64,000 nt of DNA from assembly GCA_023251075.1 (NCBI GenBank), contig JAHEZM010000002.1, positions 1 to 64,000 on the forward strand, written 5' to 3'. Position 1 is the first letter of the stretch; each line of letters begins with the position of its first letter. The notes beneath the pieces were generated by a model. The model did not search any database, had not been told where the DNA came from, and saw only the letters and a list, made by a program, of their open reading frames with translations. The stretch comes from Flavobacteriales bacterium. GTDB lineage: Bacteria; Bacteroidota; Bacteroidia; Flavobacteriales_C; GCA-002722245. The position numbers and the translations under genes are program-made. Below, one piece after another: positions 18,965 through 28,312 of this stretch.

Positions 18965-20618
18965 AATAACCAATTTAAAAAAAATAGTTATAGTCTTCTG
19001 TTCACTATTATTATCATTAAATATATATGGTCAAGGAGGTACGTGGGTATGGATGCATGGTTCGGATTTACCAAAACCAAACGCCATATACGGCCAAAAG
19101 GGAGTGAGTTCTCCTTTAAATCAGCCCGGAATGTTGTATGAAGCTATTGAATGGAAAGATTTGGCAGGTAATTTTTGGGTATATGGTGGAAGATTACGAT
19201 CATTGCCAGGTACTCCTGCTAATGCTGTTTTATGGAAATATGAAATAGCTATTAACGAATGGACTTGGGTGCATGGGGATACTGCATTTGGAGTGGCGCC
19301 AGTTTATGGAGTTAAAGGAGTTCCTTCTCCAACTAATACTCCTGGGGAAAGAACATTTGGTGGTACAACATGGACTGATTTAAATGGTGATTTATGGTTC
19401 TTTAGTGCTTGTACTATTTTAACAGTTATTCCAGATTTGTGGAGATATAATATTGCAACTAATCAATGGACTTGGATAAGTGGAGAATCAAGTCCAAGTG
19501 CGTTTGGGAAAAATGGTATCAAAGGAGTTCCTTCAGCATCTAATTATCCACCACCAAGAGGTGAGTCAGCCTGTTCATGGACCGACAGTAAAAATAATTT
19601 ATGGTTATTTGGCGGATCAGGACCTTTTGATAATTTGAATGATGTTTGGAAGTACAATATTTCCACAAATGAATGGTCATGGGAATTTGGTGCAAACGGC
19701 GGACTTGTTTACCCTGTCTATGGTATAATCGGAGTGGAAAGTCCTTCAAATGATCCAGGAAGTAGATGTGTGTATTCAAGATATTTTGATGGGGGAAATA
19801 ACTTATATATTTTTGGAGGTACGGGTATCAACGGCAATCACTCTGATATTTGGAAGTACAATCTTACAAGTGGAATGTGGACTTGGGTAGGAGGACCCAA
19901 TGGCTTAAATGACAATGGGTCATATACTGCTTATTGTGATGATAATGACATTAATTTGCCTGCTAACAGAATGGAATCCAGAACAAGTTGTGGCAATAGT
20001 TGTGGTTTGTGGATTTTTGGAGGATCAAGTAATTCAGCAACAGAACTAAATGATTTATGGCATTATTCTTTTAAAACAAATTCTTTTGAATGGGTAAGTG
20101 GTTCAGGATCTCAAATGCTAACTCAAAATTGTGGAACCAAGGGAGTTCCTTCTTCTTCCAATTACCCGGCAGGTAAAAATGGAGGCAATGCTTGGTTAGA
20201 TGATGAAGGTAATTTTTGGATGTTTGGTGGTTGGCAGTATAATACCTTATGGAAATTTATTCCCGACAAGGAATGTATGAGTTGTGTTACCGAAAAAGAT
20301 ACAACCAAAATCAACCCCGAAAAAGTTGAAGAATTTCCCGTACTATTTATTCCCAATGTATTCACACCTAATGGAGACGGACAGAATGATTTATTTGAAA
20401 TAGTAAATAAGGGCTATGACGAATTTAAACTTAGCATTTATGATCGTTGGGGGGTGAAAATGTTTCAAACCAATGAAAATAATTTATTTTGGAATGGAAA
20501 TTTGTCCCAAACCGGAAATGAAGCCAGTGCCGGAACTTATTATTATTCTCTTGATTTACGGGAAAATAAAACTAAAAAGACACATTTTTATCGAGGATAT
20601 TTAACCTTAATAAGATGA
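18957..20618 (+). CDS. Kelch-like secreted protein with T9SS type B sorting domain
   Basis: I place the start at ATG 18957, overlapping the WG-repeat gene by 8 bases, because the signal peptide MNKITNLKKIVIVFCSLLLS begins there; this gives 553 residues. The body has about six kelch-like blades with the pattern YGIKGVPSPxNxPGxR, then GNLWLFGG, then LNDLWKYNISTNEWSW, which should close into a beta-propeller. A Cys-rich spacer (ECMSCVTEK) leads to a type B sorting domain: FIPNVFTPNGDGQNDLFEI, LSIYDRWGVKMFQ and GTYYYSLDLR. It is exported by T9SS. The pairing with a WG-repeat protein suggests joint expression. The function is unknown. Confidence 0.87.
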   Translation: MNKITNLKKIVIVFCSLLLSLNIYGQGGTWVWMHGSDLPKPNAIYGQKGVSSPLNQPGMLYEAIEWKDLAGNFWVYGGRLRSLPGTPANAVLWKYEIAINEWTWVHGDTAFGVAPVYGVKGVPSPTNTPGERTFGGTTWTDLNGDLWFFSACTILTVIPDLWRYNIATNQWTWISGESSPSAFGKNGIKGVPSASNYPPPRGESACSWTDSKNNLWLFGGSGPFDNLNDVWKYNISTNEWSWEFGANGGLVYPVYGIIGVESPSNDPGSRCVYSRYFDGGNNLYIFGGTGINGNHSDIWKYNLTSGMWTWVGGPNGLNDNGSYTAYCDDNDINLPANRMESRTSCGNSCGLWIFGGSSNSATELNDLWHYSFKTNSFEWVSGSGSQMLTQNCGTKGVPSSSNYPAGKNGGNAWLDDEGNFWMFGGWQYNTLWKFIPDKECMSCVTEKDTTKINPEKVEEFPVLFIPNVFTPNGDGQNDLFEIVNKGYDEFKLSIYDRWGVKMFQTNENNLFWNGNLSQTGNEASAGTYYYSLDLRENKTKKTHFYRGYLTLIR

Positions 20619-20692
20619 ATGATTTCTAATCATCAAATCCAAACTATTTGATAGTTATTTCCAACGTTTTTGTAAGTAAAGCGCAATTAGGT

Positions 20693-21466
20693 TTAATCAA
20701 TATACCCAGCAATTCTATAAGTCCAGTACCCAATAGTTTCATGAAAATAAATTTCCCACATATGTACTGCCCAAATGTTGGGAACCAATAATCTTTGAAA
20801 GGTAATGTCTCTGGGCCCGCTTAATTTTCCTGTGCCATAAGGAATAACATTTAATCCTACTTTTTTGAAACACCCTACTGATCTTTCCATATGTGTGGAA
20901 GAGGTGATTAAAAGTATTTTTTTATCGTTGAGATTTTTAAACTTTGTTTTGAGTAATGCGGCACTGTACTCTGCATTCTGACGAGTGTTTTTCGATTGGG
21001 TTTCTACCCAAATATCGTTCGAATCTACACCCAATTCAATAAGAAAGCGTTTCAATAATTTACTTTCTATTATCTCAGGGTGATTGATGTCTCCTGATCC
21101 TCCCGAGATTAGTATTTTATTGAGTTGTTTTTTTTTCAAGAGCAAAACAGGTTGTAATAAGCGATCAATATTTTGATTGAAAATTAGATGATCATTCTGT
21201 GCATCGTATCTAATCATACCACCCAATACAATTCCAACGTCGAATTTTTCATTTTCTTTTAGTTGAACATTTTCAACTTCCATACTTCTTAATGCTTCTT
21301 CAGCCAAGAATTCATTAGAGAAGATCAGGAAAATAATACAAGAGGCAATTAACGATTTTCTTTTCCTTTCAGGCACTCTGCTGAATAATGAATAAATGAT
21401 TCCAGCAGCCACCCAAGTGAAGGGCGAAACTAAAAATCCGAGTATTTTAGAGATAATGAAAAACAT
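20693..21466 (-). CDS. YdcF family (DUF218) membrane protein
   Basis: This 257-residue protein has two N-terminal membrane helices (about residues 3-25 and 37-53) and a DUF218 domain (about 78-250). The domain shows [59 protein letters not shown] and a His/Trp-rich end ([17 protein letters not shown]). Relatives are SanA/ElyC/YdcF proteins, linked to cell-envelope physiology; the reaction is unproven. The start codon is 17 bp from the icmF start on the other strand, an unusually tight divergent pair. The function in this organism is unknown. Confidence 0.82.
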   Translation of the reverse strand: MFFIISKILGFLVSPFTWVAAGIIYSLFSRVPERKRKSLIASCIIFLIFSNEFLAEEALRSMEVENVQLKENEKFDVGIVLGGMIRYDAQNDHLIFNQNIDRLLQPVLLLKKKQLNKILISGGSGDINHPEIIESKLLKRFLIELGVDSNDIWVETQSKNTRQNAEYSAALLKTKFKNLNDKKILLITSSTHMERSVGCFKKVGLNVIPYGTGKLSGPRDITFQRLLVPNIWAVHMWEIYFHETIGYWTYRIAGYID

Positions 21467-21471
21467 TCTGC

Positions 21472-21479
21472 TATTTTTG
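21472..21479 (+). promoter_or_regulatory. -7 element of the icmF promoter
   Basis: TATTTTTG matches TAnnTTTG and ends 4 nt before the icmF ATG at 21484. This predicts a leaderless or nearly leaderless transcript. No clear -33 TTTG is visible inside the ydcF coding region. Confidence 0.45.
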
Positions 21480-21483
21480 GTTT

Positions 21484-24400
21484 ATGTCGAAATCTACTCC
21501 CAAAAATAAAATAAGAATTGTAACCGCCGCATCTTTATTCGATGGACATGATGCTTCTATCAATATTTTTCGAAGAATTATTCAATCTTCGGGTGTGGAG
21601 GTGATCCATTTAGGCCACGACCGTTCGGTGGAAGAAATTGTGAATTGTGCGATTCAGGAAGATGCGAATGCTATTGCTATTACTTCTTATCAGGGCGGAC
21701 ATATAGAGTTTTTTAAATTCATGTTTGATCTCTTGAAAGAGAAAGGAGCTTCTGATATTTTAATTTTTGGTGGGGGTGGAGGAACAATTCTTCCTTCTGA
21801 AATTAAAGAGTTGCAAAAATACGGCATCGCCAAAATTTATCATCCTGATCATGGAAGAGAAATGGGATTGCAAGGAATGGTGGATGATATGCTGGAGCAA
21901 ATTGTAAAGTCAAAAGTTAAAAGTCAAAAGCCAAAAACAGAAAATGGCAAAATCGCTCAATTGATTTCCCTCTGCGAAAACTCTCCAAAAGAAGCTAGAG
22001 AAGAACTCAAAAAATTAAAAGCGAAAAATATTCCAGTGCTTGGAATTACAGGAACAGGTGGTGCAGGGAAATCTACTTTAACCGACGAATTACTGCGTAG
22101 ATTTTTACAACAAAATCCGAAACAAAAATTTGCTGTTATTTCTATCGATCCCTCGAAGCGTAAAACAGGTGGGGCTTTACTGGGTGATAGAATTCGTATG
22201 AATGCGGTGGTGAATGATAGAGTGTATATGCGTTCGCTCGCTACCCGACAAGCAAACCTTTCTGTTTCTCCTTTTGTGAAAGAGGCGCTGCATGTTTTAA
22301 AATCTTTTGATTTCGATTTAATTATTTTGGAGACTTCGGGTATCGGACAATCGGATACAGAAATCACCCAATATGCCGATGTGAGTTTGTATGTAATGAC
22401 ACCCGAATTTGGCGCACCTACTCAGCTGGAGAAAATTGATATGATTGATTTTTCCGATGTAATTGCACTCAATAAATTCGATAAAAAAGGCGGATTAGAT
22501 GCTTTGCGTGATGTAAGAAAACAATATCAGCGCAGCCGACAATTATGGAATATCAAGTTGGAAGAAATGCCGGTGATTGGTTCTGTTGCTTCACGGTTCA
22601 ACGATGAAGGAACCAATGCATTGTATACCAAAATAATATCGCTTCTTAATATCAAAGGAGCAAAATTCTCTGCTAAAAATTTAGCAGTTCATTCTGTAGA
22701 TACCGGTAATATTATTCCTTCTTCCCGTGTTCGCTATCTTTCCGAAATAGCTGATATTATTAAAAATTATAATGTTTCGGTAGAACAACAAGTGAAAATT
22801 GCTAATCAGTTATATGCTTTAGATAGCGCTTCAAAATTGGTGAAAAACAAAGAACTTTCAGATAAATTCTCAGCACTTAAAAAATCATTGAGTGAAGAGA
22901 GTTTTAAAATTATTGAGCGGTGGAAAAACAAGAAAGAAAGCTATCAAAAAGATGAATTCAAATATTCAGTGAGAGGAAAAGAAATTAAAGTTTCTCTTTT
23001 TACCGAATCCTTATCGCACAATAAAATTCCCAAAATTTCTTTGCCGCGCTATGAAGCCTGGGGAGATATTTTGCGTTGGACTCTACAAGAAAATGTGCCA
23101 GGTGAATTTCCCTATACTTCCGGTTTATTTCCATTCAAAAGAAGTGGTGAAGATCCTACCAGAATGTTTGCGGGTGAAGGTTCTCCCGAGCGCACAAACA
23201 AACGCTTTCATTATGTGAGCGCAGCTATGCCTGCCAAGCGTTTGTCAACAGCTTTCGATTCGGTAACCTTGTATGGAAGAGATCCCGAACATCGTTTGGA
23301 TATTTATGGTAAAGTAGGTAATTCAGGTGTGTCGGTTTGTTGTTTGGATGACATAAAAAAATTGTATTCAGGTTTTGATTTGTGTAGTCCGCTTACTTCT
23401 GTGAGCATGACAATTAACGGTCCCGCACCTATTATTTTAGCTTACTTTTTAAATGCTGCAATCGATCAGCAATGCGAACTTTATCTTAAAAATAAAAAGA
23501 TTACTATAGCCTCTAAATACAATGGTAAACTTCCCGAAGGCAATAATGGATTAGGCTTGAAATTACTAGGTAAATCAGGTGACGAGGTTTTACCAAAAGA
23601 AGTTTACGAAAAAATAAAAAGAGAAACTTTACAGCAAGTTCGCGGTACTGTACAAGCCGATATTTTAAAAGAAGATCAGGCACAAAACACTTGCATTTTT
23701 TCTACCGATTTCGCGCTTAAAATGATGGGTGATGTGCAAGAATATTTCATTGAAAATAAAGTGCGCAATTTTTATTCTGTTTCTATTTCAGGTTATCATA
23801 TTGCCGAAGCTGGTGCCAATCCTGTAACGCAATTGGCTTTCACTTTAGCGAACGGATTTACTTACGTGGAATATTACTTGAGCAGAGGGATGAATATTAA
23901 TGATTTTGGTCCGAATTTAAGTTTCTTTTTTTCTAACGGATTAGATCCCGAGTATGCAGTTTTGGGACGTGTTGCAAGAAGAATTTGGGCGAAGGCGATG
24001 AAGCATAAATATGGCGCCGATGAACGTTCTCAAATGTTGAAATACCATATTCAAACTTCGGGTAGATCTTTGCATGCGCAAGAAATAGATTTCAATGATA
24101 TAAGAACAACATTACAAGCATTAACTGCTATTTACGACAATTGTAATTCTTTACATACTAACGCTTACGACGAAGCCATTACAACGCCCACAGAAGATTC
24201 GGTACGCAGAGCTTTAGCTATTCAAATGATTATCAATAAAGAGTTTGGAATGACGGTGAATGAAAATCCAATGCAAGGTTCTTTCATTATTGAAGAATTA
24301 ACCGATTTAGTGGAAGAAGCAGTGATGCAGGAATTCGATAGAATCACAGAAAGGGGAGGCGTGTTGGGCGCAATGGAGACAATGTATCAACGCTCAAAAA

Positions 24401-24741
24401 TTCAAGAGGAATCAATGTATTACGAAGGACTCAAACACAGCGGAGAATATCCTGTGGTGGGTGTAAATACTTTTTTGTCCTCTAAAGGTTCACCCACTAT
24501 TTTACCCAAAGAAATTATTCGTGCTACTAAATTAGAAAAAGAACAACAAATTAAAACCGTAAATAAATTACATAAAGCAAAAAAAATACAAGCAGAAAAA
24601 GCAATTGAAAATGTAAAGGAAGCCGTGATAAAAGGCGAAAATATTTTTCAAGCTTTGATGGAAGCAGCTAAGGTTTGTTCTCTCGGACAACTTACGGATG
24701 CGTTGTTTGAAGTGGGTGGGCAGTATAGAAGAAGCATGTAA
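21484..24741 (+). CDS. icmF: Fused isobutyryl-CoA mutase (IcmF)
   Basis: This 1085-residue adenosylcobalamin enzyme interconverts isobutyryl-CoA and n-butyryl-CoA. Domains in order: a B12-binding domain (1-150, with the lower-axial His in FDGHDASIN at residue 22), a MeaB-like G-protein chaperone (about 180-420, P-loop [12 protein letters not shown] at 187-198), and the mutase barrel (from about 500). By hand alignment, the methylmalonyl-CoA mutase Arg before NTYIF is Gln734 here (QAQNTCIF), and its active-site Tyr region reads SGLFPFKR; both favour isobutyryl over methylmalonyl substrates. GYHIAEAG holds the radical-cage His. A heptamer DNA repeat encodes part of the first linker. It should act in valine or branched-chain acid metabolism. 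Confidence 0.92.
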   Translation: MSKSTPKNKIRIVTAASLFDGHDASINIFRRIIQSSGVEVIHLGHDRSVEEIVNCAIQEDANAIAITSYQGGHIEFFKFMFDLLKEKGASDILIFGGGGGTILPSEIKELQKYGIAKIYHPDHGREMGLQGMVDDMLEQIVKSKVKSQKPKTENGKIAQLISLCENSPKEAREELKKLKAKNIPVLGITGTGGAGKSTLTDELLRRFLQQNPKQKFAVISIDPSKRKTGGALLGDRIRMNAVVNDRVYMRSLATRQANLSVSPFVKEALHVLKSFDFDLIILETSGIGQSDTEITQYADVSLYVMTPEFGAPTQLEKIDMIDFSDVIALNKFDKKGGLDALRDVRKQYQRSRQLWNIKLEEMPVIGSVASRFNDEGTNALYTKIISLLNIKGAKFSAKNLAVHSVDTGNIIPSSRVRYLSEIADIIKNYNVSVEQQVKIANQLYALDSASKLVKNKELSDKFSALKKSLSEESFKIIERWKNKKESYQKDEFKYSVRGKEIKVSLFTESLSHNKIPKISLPRYEAWGDILRWTLQENVPGEFPYTSGLFPFKRSGEDPTRMFAGEGSPERTNKRFHYVSAAMPAKRLSTAFDSVTLYGRDPEHRLDIYGKVGNSGVSVCCLDDIKKLYSGFDLCSPLTSVSMTINGPAPIILAYFLNAAIDQQCELYLKNKKITIASKYNGKLPEGNNGLGLKLLGKSGDEVLPKEVYEKIKRETLQQVRGTVQADILKEDQAQNTCIFSTDFALKMMGDVQEYFIENKVRNFYSVSISGYHIAEAGANPVTQLAFTLANGFTYVEYYLSRGMNINDFGPNLSFFFSNGLDPEYAVLGRVARRIWAKAMKHKYGADERSQMLKYHIQTSGRSLHAQEIDFNDIRTTLQALTAIYDNCNSLHTNAYDEAITTPTEDSVRRALAIQMIINKEFGMTVNENPMQGSFIIEELTDLVEEAVMQEFDRITERGGVLGAMETMYQRSKIQEESMYYEGLKHSGEYPVVGVNTFLSSKGSPTILPKEIIRATKLEKEQQIKTVNKLHKAKKIQAEKAIENVKEAVIKGENIFQALMEAAKVCSLGQLTDALFEVGGQYRRSM
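21906..21933 (+). repeat. Heptanucleotide tandem array inside icmF
   Basis: Four adjacent 7-base units (AAAGTCA, AAAGTTA, AAAGTCA, AAAGCCA) lie in the codons of the linker between the B12-binding and G-protein domains, encoding the basic stretch [10 protein letters not shown]. Because 3 units equal 7 codons, such an array can change length in threes without a frameshift. Confidence 0.7.
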
Positions 24742-24742
24742 A

Positions 24743-24796
24743 AATCAGAGTGGGAGTGAGATTTGAGCACTCTCTAACCTCACTCTCACTCTGATT
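24743..24796. terminator. Long imperfect hairpin between icmF and the response regulator gene
   Basis: An 18-bp stem (24743-24760 with 24779-24796) with one G-T pair encloses an 18-base loop, between two convergent genes. The outer sequence AAAATCAGAGTG recurs in the terminator after tRNA-Leu. There is no strong T run, so it may also be a dispersed repeat. Confidence 0.6.
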
Positions 24797-24799
24797 CCT

Positions 24800-25849
24800 C
24801 TACCATTTTATTTTTTTCAATGCTTCGTAATTTATTACGGTAACTTCACTTCCTTTAATATTTAAAAAGCCATCTTCTTTAAATTCTGTAAGTGTTCGTG
24901 TTACGGTTTCTGTAGAGGTTCCTACCATACTGGCTAAGTCGTTTCGAGGAATAGAAATAGAGAAACTTTTTTCGTTTTCTTTTTTGTATTTATCGTGCAA
25001 TTCGATTAAGGCATCTGCAATTCTTTTGCGAACGGTGTTGTAGGCCATATTGAGCAATTGCTTTTCTTTATCCAGAATATTTCCAGAAAGCATTTTAATG
25101 AATTGATGTGCAACATCTCTGTTTTTTCTGAGGAGATTTAAAAAATCTTCACGTGGAATTTTCAGTACTTCAGAATCTTCCATAGCCGTTGCTGTATCGA
25201 TATAATCTTTGTCTTCAAGTATTGAGAGATAGCCAATAAAATCACCTTCTTTGTACAATCCGGTAATGAATTCTTTACCATCGTTATTCATTACAGAAGT
25301 TTTTATTTTTCCTTTACTCACGAAATAAACACCACTAGGGTAATCACCCTGGGTAAACAAAGTATCTTTCTTTTTGAGAGGTTTTATTTTTTTGTTTTCT
25401 GATAATTTATTGAGTTCTTCCATTCCTCTTGCCGCATCAATAAATTGATTAATGTTGGAGGATTTACTAGAAATTAATTTGCTTTTATTTAATCTTCGTT
25501 CGATAGTATTTAGCAAATCCATTTCTTCAAATGGTTTAGTTAAATAATCATCAGCACCTAAATTCATCCCTTTTCTGAAATCGCTTTTTTCTGTTTTAGC
25601 AGTTAAGAAAATAAAAGGAATACCAGCGGTTTCTATATCTTTTCCCAACATATATAAAACGCCGTAGCCATCTAATTCTGGCATCATAATATCGCAAATA
25701 ATTAGATCGGGTTTTTCGCTTTTTGCTTTTTCAACACCTCGTTTTCCATTTTCGGCGCTTACTACAGTGTAGTTAGACAATTCTAAAATTTCCTGAATGT
25801 TTTCACGTACTTCGGTGTTGTCTTCAATGATTAATATTTTATTATTCAT
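24800..25849 (-). CDS. Response regulator: receiver + cNMP-binding-like + Crp-type HTH
   Basis: This 349-residue regulator fuses a receiver domain (1-120; IIEDN, phospho-acceptor Asp53 in ICDIMMPELDG, Thr83 and Lys85 in LTAKTE) to a Crp/FNR body. The body is a cNMP-binding jelly roll (about 155-245, FTQGDYPSGVYFVSKGKIK) and a winged HTH (about 265-345) with recognition helix TSTETVTRTLTEF. The Glu and Arg of that helix are the Crp/FNR residues that read TGA-N6-TCA. The cAMP-binding Arg of Crp is missing (EDKDYIDTATA) and there are no FNR iron-sulfur cysteines, so phosphorylation is the likely input. It is 3 nt downstream of the kinase gene. Matching boxes occur before the kinase, ccoI, ccoS and others. 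Confidence 0.9.
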   Translation of the reverse strand: MNNKILIIEDNTEVRENIQEILELSNYTVVSAENGKRGVEKAKSEKPDLIICDIMMPELDGYGVLYMLGKDIETAGIPFIFLTAKTEKSDFRKGMNLGADDYLTKPFEEMDLLNTIERRLNKSKLISSKSSNINQFIDAARGMEELNKLSENKKIKPLKKKDTLFTQGDYPSGVYFVSKGKIKTSVMNNDGKEFITGLYKEGDFIGYLSILEDKDYIDTATAMEDSEVLKIPREDFLNLLRKNRDVAHQFIKMLSGNILDKEKQLLNMAYNTVRKRIADALIELHDKYKKENEKSFSISIPRNDLASMVGTSTETVTRTLTEFKEDGFLNIKGSEVTVINYEALKKIKW

Positions 25850-25852
25850 AGC

Positions 25853-27376
25853 TTATAATTTTTGATTGGGTAAATGAATTAAGAACGTGCTTCCTTCTCC
25901 TTCGGTACTGGCGAAATGAATTTCACCGCCCATTAAATCCACATATTTTTTCACGATGTTTAGTCCTAATCCTGTTCCCTCAATGTTAGTAGAGTTTTTC
26001 GCTCTGAACAATCGCTCGAACATATGTTTTTGGTCTTCGGCAGGTATTCCAATTCCCTGATCTTTTACTTCTATTTTAATTAGTTCAGATTCACAACTAC
26101 AGCGTAAAAAAATACTTGAGTTTGCGTTGGAATATTTAATGGCATTCGAAAGTAAATTGTTTACAATATTGCGCAACATGTTTTTATCGAGAATAACTTC
26201 TTCTTGTCCTTTGTATTCGAATTTAATTTTTTGATTTTCTTTGGTGACTTGTTGAATTTCCTCTACAGAAATTTTAAGTAAATCTTTTAAATTCAAAGCT
26301 TCAGGGTTACATTCCGTTTTTCCTTCTTCTAACTTGTCTAACGACAGGAAGTCATTTAAAATACTGGTTAAATGGTGTACAGAGCTTTTTATTCTGTTCA
26401 CATGTTTTTGTCGTTTTTCATGATCTTTTTCCTCTTTATATTTATCAATAAGCGATACTGAAGAAAGAACAGTGCTGAGGGGTGTTCTGAATTCATGAGA
26501 GGCCATTGAAACAAATCGAGATTTTAATTCATTCAATTGCTTTTCTTTTTCGAGAGCGTTGAGCATTTCTTGCTCTGTTTTTTTCTGTTTGGTGATATTT
26601 CTTTCTACCACCAATATGTTTTCAACGCTTCCATTTTCTTCTATTAAAGGTACAGCATCAACCACATAGAAATTTTTTCTAAGTTCAAATTCAACACTTC
26701 CTTTTTGACCTTTTAGAACATTATGTAATAAGGCTTCAACCTCTTCTTTTATTTCGTTGGGAAGTCGGTCGATGTATTTGGTTCCAATTAATTTATTGCC
26801 GCTGATGCCCAATTTCCGAAGTTCTTTTCCTTCAGCTAAAATGTAGCGTAATTCTTTGTCGAAAACACTAATAATACCATCAGGAAAATTTTGAGCAATA
26901 GCGCTATGCAGTCTTTCACTAACACGTAATTCTTCTGTTCTTTTTTTTACAGTTTCTTCAAGATTTTGATTGAGTGTTTTTAATTCTGTTTCTAATTTTT
27001 TTCTTTCAGTAATGTCCGTAATTAAACCCATCACAAAAGTTTCATTATCTCTTTTGAAATAGTTCAAACTAATTTCAACAGGAAATTCTTCTCCATTTTT
27101 TTTGCATCCTTTAAGATCAATTCCTTGTCCCATCGATCTTTGTTTGGGTTTATGAATATATCCATCTCTTTGTGTAACATGACTAGTTCTTAGTTTTTTG
27201 GGCAGAAGAATTTCGATGGTTTTTCCCAGTAATTCTTCTTTGTTATAACCAAAGAGTTGTTCTAAACGAGGGTTTACCAGTATGATCTCACCTTTTTGAT
27301 TGGTTACAATGAGACCTTCCACGGCACTGTCGAAAAGGTATCTATATATTTCGCTATTTTCTTGCATTAGATTCAT
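25853..27376 (-). CDS. PAS-domain sensor histidine kinase
   Basis: This 507-residue kinase has no membrane helix. An N-terminal PAS domain (about 10-130) resembles the FixL sensor (ILLPKKLRTSHVTQRDGYI, RSMGQGIDLKG, FPVEISLNYF), but the FixL proximal His before DGY is Arg, so haem binding is doubtful. A coiled coil and a second PAS-like domain (about 155-275) follow. The HisKA motif MASHEFRTPLS has phospho-acceptor His294; the ATPase has NNLLSNAIKYS, KDQGIGIP and GTGLGLNIV. The partner is the Crp-like regulator 3 nt downstream. A Crp/FNR-type box and -7 element precede it. Given that promoter, the ATG at 27367 (MQENSEIYRYLF) may be the true start. Confidence 0.9.
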   Translation of the reverse strand: MNLMQENSEIYRYLFDSAVEGLIVTNQKGEIILVNPRLEQLFGYNKEELLGKTIEILLPKKLRTSHVTQRDGYIHKPKQRSMGQGIDLKGCKKNGEEFPVEISLNYFKRDNETFVMGLITDITERKKLETELKTLNQNLEETVKKRTEELRVSERLHSAIAQNFPDGIISVFDKELRYILAEGKELRKLGISGNKLIGTKYIDRLPNEIKEEVEALLHNVLKGQKGSVEFELRKNFYVVDAVPLIEENGSVENILVVERNITKQKKTEQEMLNALEKEKQLNELKSRFVSMASHEFRTPLSTVLSSVSLIDKYKEEKDHEKRQKHVNRIKSSVHHLTSILNDFLSLDKLEEGKTECNPEALNLKDLLKISVEEIQQVTKENQKIKFEYKGQEEVILDKNMLRNIVNNLLSNAIKYSNANSSIFLRCSCESELIKIEVKDQGIGIPAEDQKHMFERLFRAKNSTNIEGTGLGLNIVKKYVDLMGGEIHFASTEGEGSTFLIHLPNQKL

Positions 27377-27377
27377 A

Positions 27378-27421
27378 CAAAGTTGCTTTATTCATACATT
27401 TAAAATACTGATATAAATCAA
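27378..27421 (-). promoter_or_regulatory. Kinase promoter with Crp/FNR-type box
   Basis: The box (27408-27421) reads TTGATTTATATCAG on this strand. The -7 element CAACTTTG (27378-27385) differs from consensus at one base. Box centre to the end of the -7 element is 36.5 nt, the same as at ccoI and ccoS, a class II activator position. Confidence 0.6.
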
Positions 27422-27473
27422 AAATAGCTTTGCGAAGTGTCATAAACAACTATTCCCTAAATGAATATTTTCG
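27408..27473 (+). promoter_or_regulatory. Universal stress gene promoter with shared Crp/FNR-type box
   Basis: CTGATATAAATCAA (27408-27421) is shared with the divergent kinase gene. A -7 candidate TATTTTCG (27466-27473) ends 58.5 nt from the box centre, two helical turns further than the class II spacing and equal to the distal box at ccoS. Confidence 0.5.
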
Positions 27474-27478
27474 TAGTC

Positions 27479-28297
27479 ATGCAAAAGATACTCATCCCAA
27501 CCGATTTTTCAGATGCTGCAAGAGATGCATTGCGTTATGCGGCTAAATATATTGATAGTGGCACGGCTGATTTTTATTTATTAAATGCTTACGATCAGCC
27601 TTCGAATACAGATATGTTGATTTCTATTGTAGATATTTTGAAGGAGGAGTCGGAAAAAGCTTTGAAAGAAGAAGTGGAATTTTGCAAAAAAACTTTACAT
27701 ATCAAAGAAGAAAAATTGCATTTAATAAGTGTGTTGGGTTCAGTGGAAGAAGCAATTCAAAAGGCGCTTAAAACACAAAATATTGATGTGGTAGTAATGG
27801 GTACAAAGGGGGCGAGTGGGGTGAAGGAAATTTTGGTGGGTACTAACACCGTTCATGTAATTTCAAAGATTGATGTTCCTGTTATTGCAGTGCCTAAATT
27901 TAATGAAAATATATCTTTAGATGTTATTGCTATAGCTATTGACAATGAAGGTTTAGCTAATGAGCATATTTTAGATAGGGTAAAAGAAATTGCAGAATTG
28001 AATGCTGCGAATATCGTTCTGCTTAATGTTTTAAAAAACGATGAAGAACCTTTTTGTTTTAATGTTCAGCAACAAAATAGATTGAGAAAATATTTCGGTA
28101 GAATGGATATTGAATGTGTGGCGTTGAAGGGAGCTGATGTAGAGAAAGAAATCAATGAATTTGTTTGGAATAATGATATAGATATGTTGGTTATTTTTCC
28201 CAGAAAAATGTCCTTACTTCAAAAATTATTTGGCAAAAAAAGTATTTCCCGAAAAATAAATTTTCATTCTAAAGTTCCGGTATTTAGCTTGGGGTGA
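27479..28297 (+). CDS. Universal stress protein, two UspA domains
   Basis: The start at ATG 27479 (MQKILIPTDFSDAARDALRY) is the family N-terminus; the longer frame adds six residues overlapping the predicted -7 element. The 272-residue protein has two Usp domains. The first ends with the ATP-binding pattern VMGTKGASGVKEILVGTNT; the second (about 145-272) is diverged and lacks that glycine-rich loop (VIFPRKMSLLQKLFGKKS). Usp proteins are cytosolic and induced by starvation or low oxygen. The gene is divergent from the kinase/regulator pair and shares their Crp/FNR-type box, which suggests control by that system (inference). Confidence 0.9.
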   Translation: MQKILIPTDFSDAARDALRYAAKYIDSGTADFYLLNAYDQPSNTDMLISIVDILKEESEKALKEEVEFCKKTLHIKEEKLHLISVLGSVEEAIQKALKTQNIDVVVMGTKGASGVKEILVGTNTVHVISKIDVPVIAVPKFNENISLDVIAIAIDNEGLANEHILDRVKEIAELNAANIVLLNVLKNDEEPFCFNVQQQNRLRKYFGRMDIECVALKGADVEKEINEFVWNNDIDMLVIFPRKMSLLQKLFGKKSISRKINFHSKVPVFSLG

Positions 28298-28312
28298 GTT
28301 TTTTATCCGATT

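Noticed and set aside
25853-27376. Kinase as a haem-based oxygen sensor (FixL)
   Set aside because: The proximal His position is Arg in the FixL-like PAS domain, so I did not annotate haem binding.
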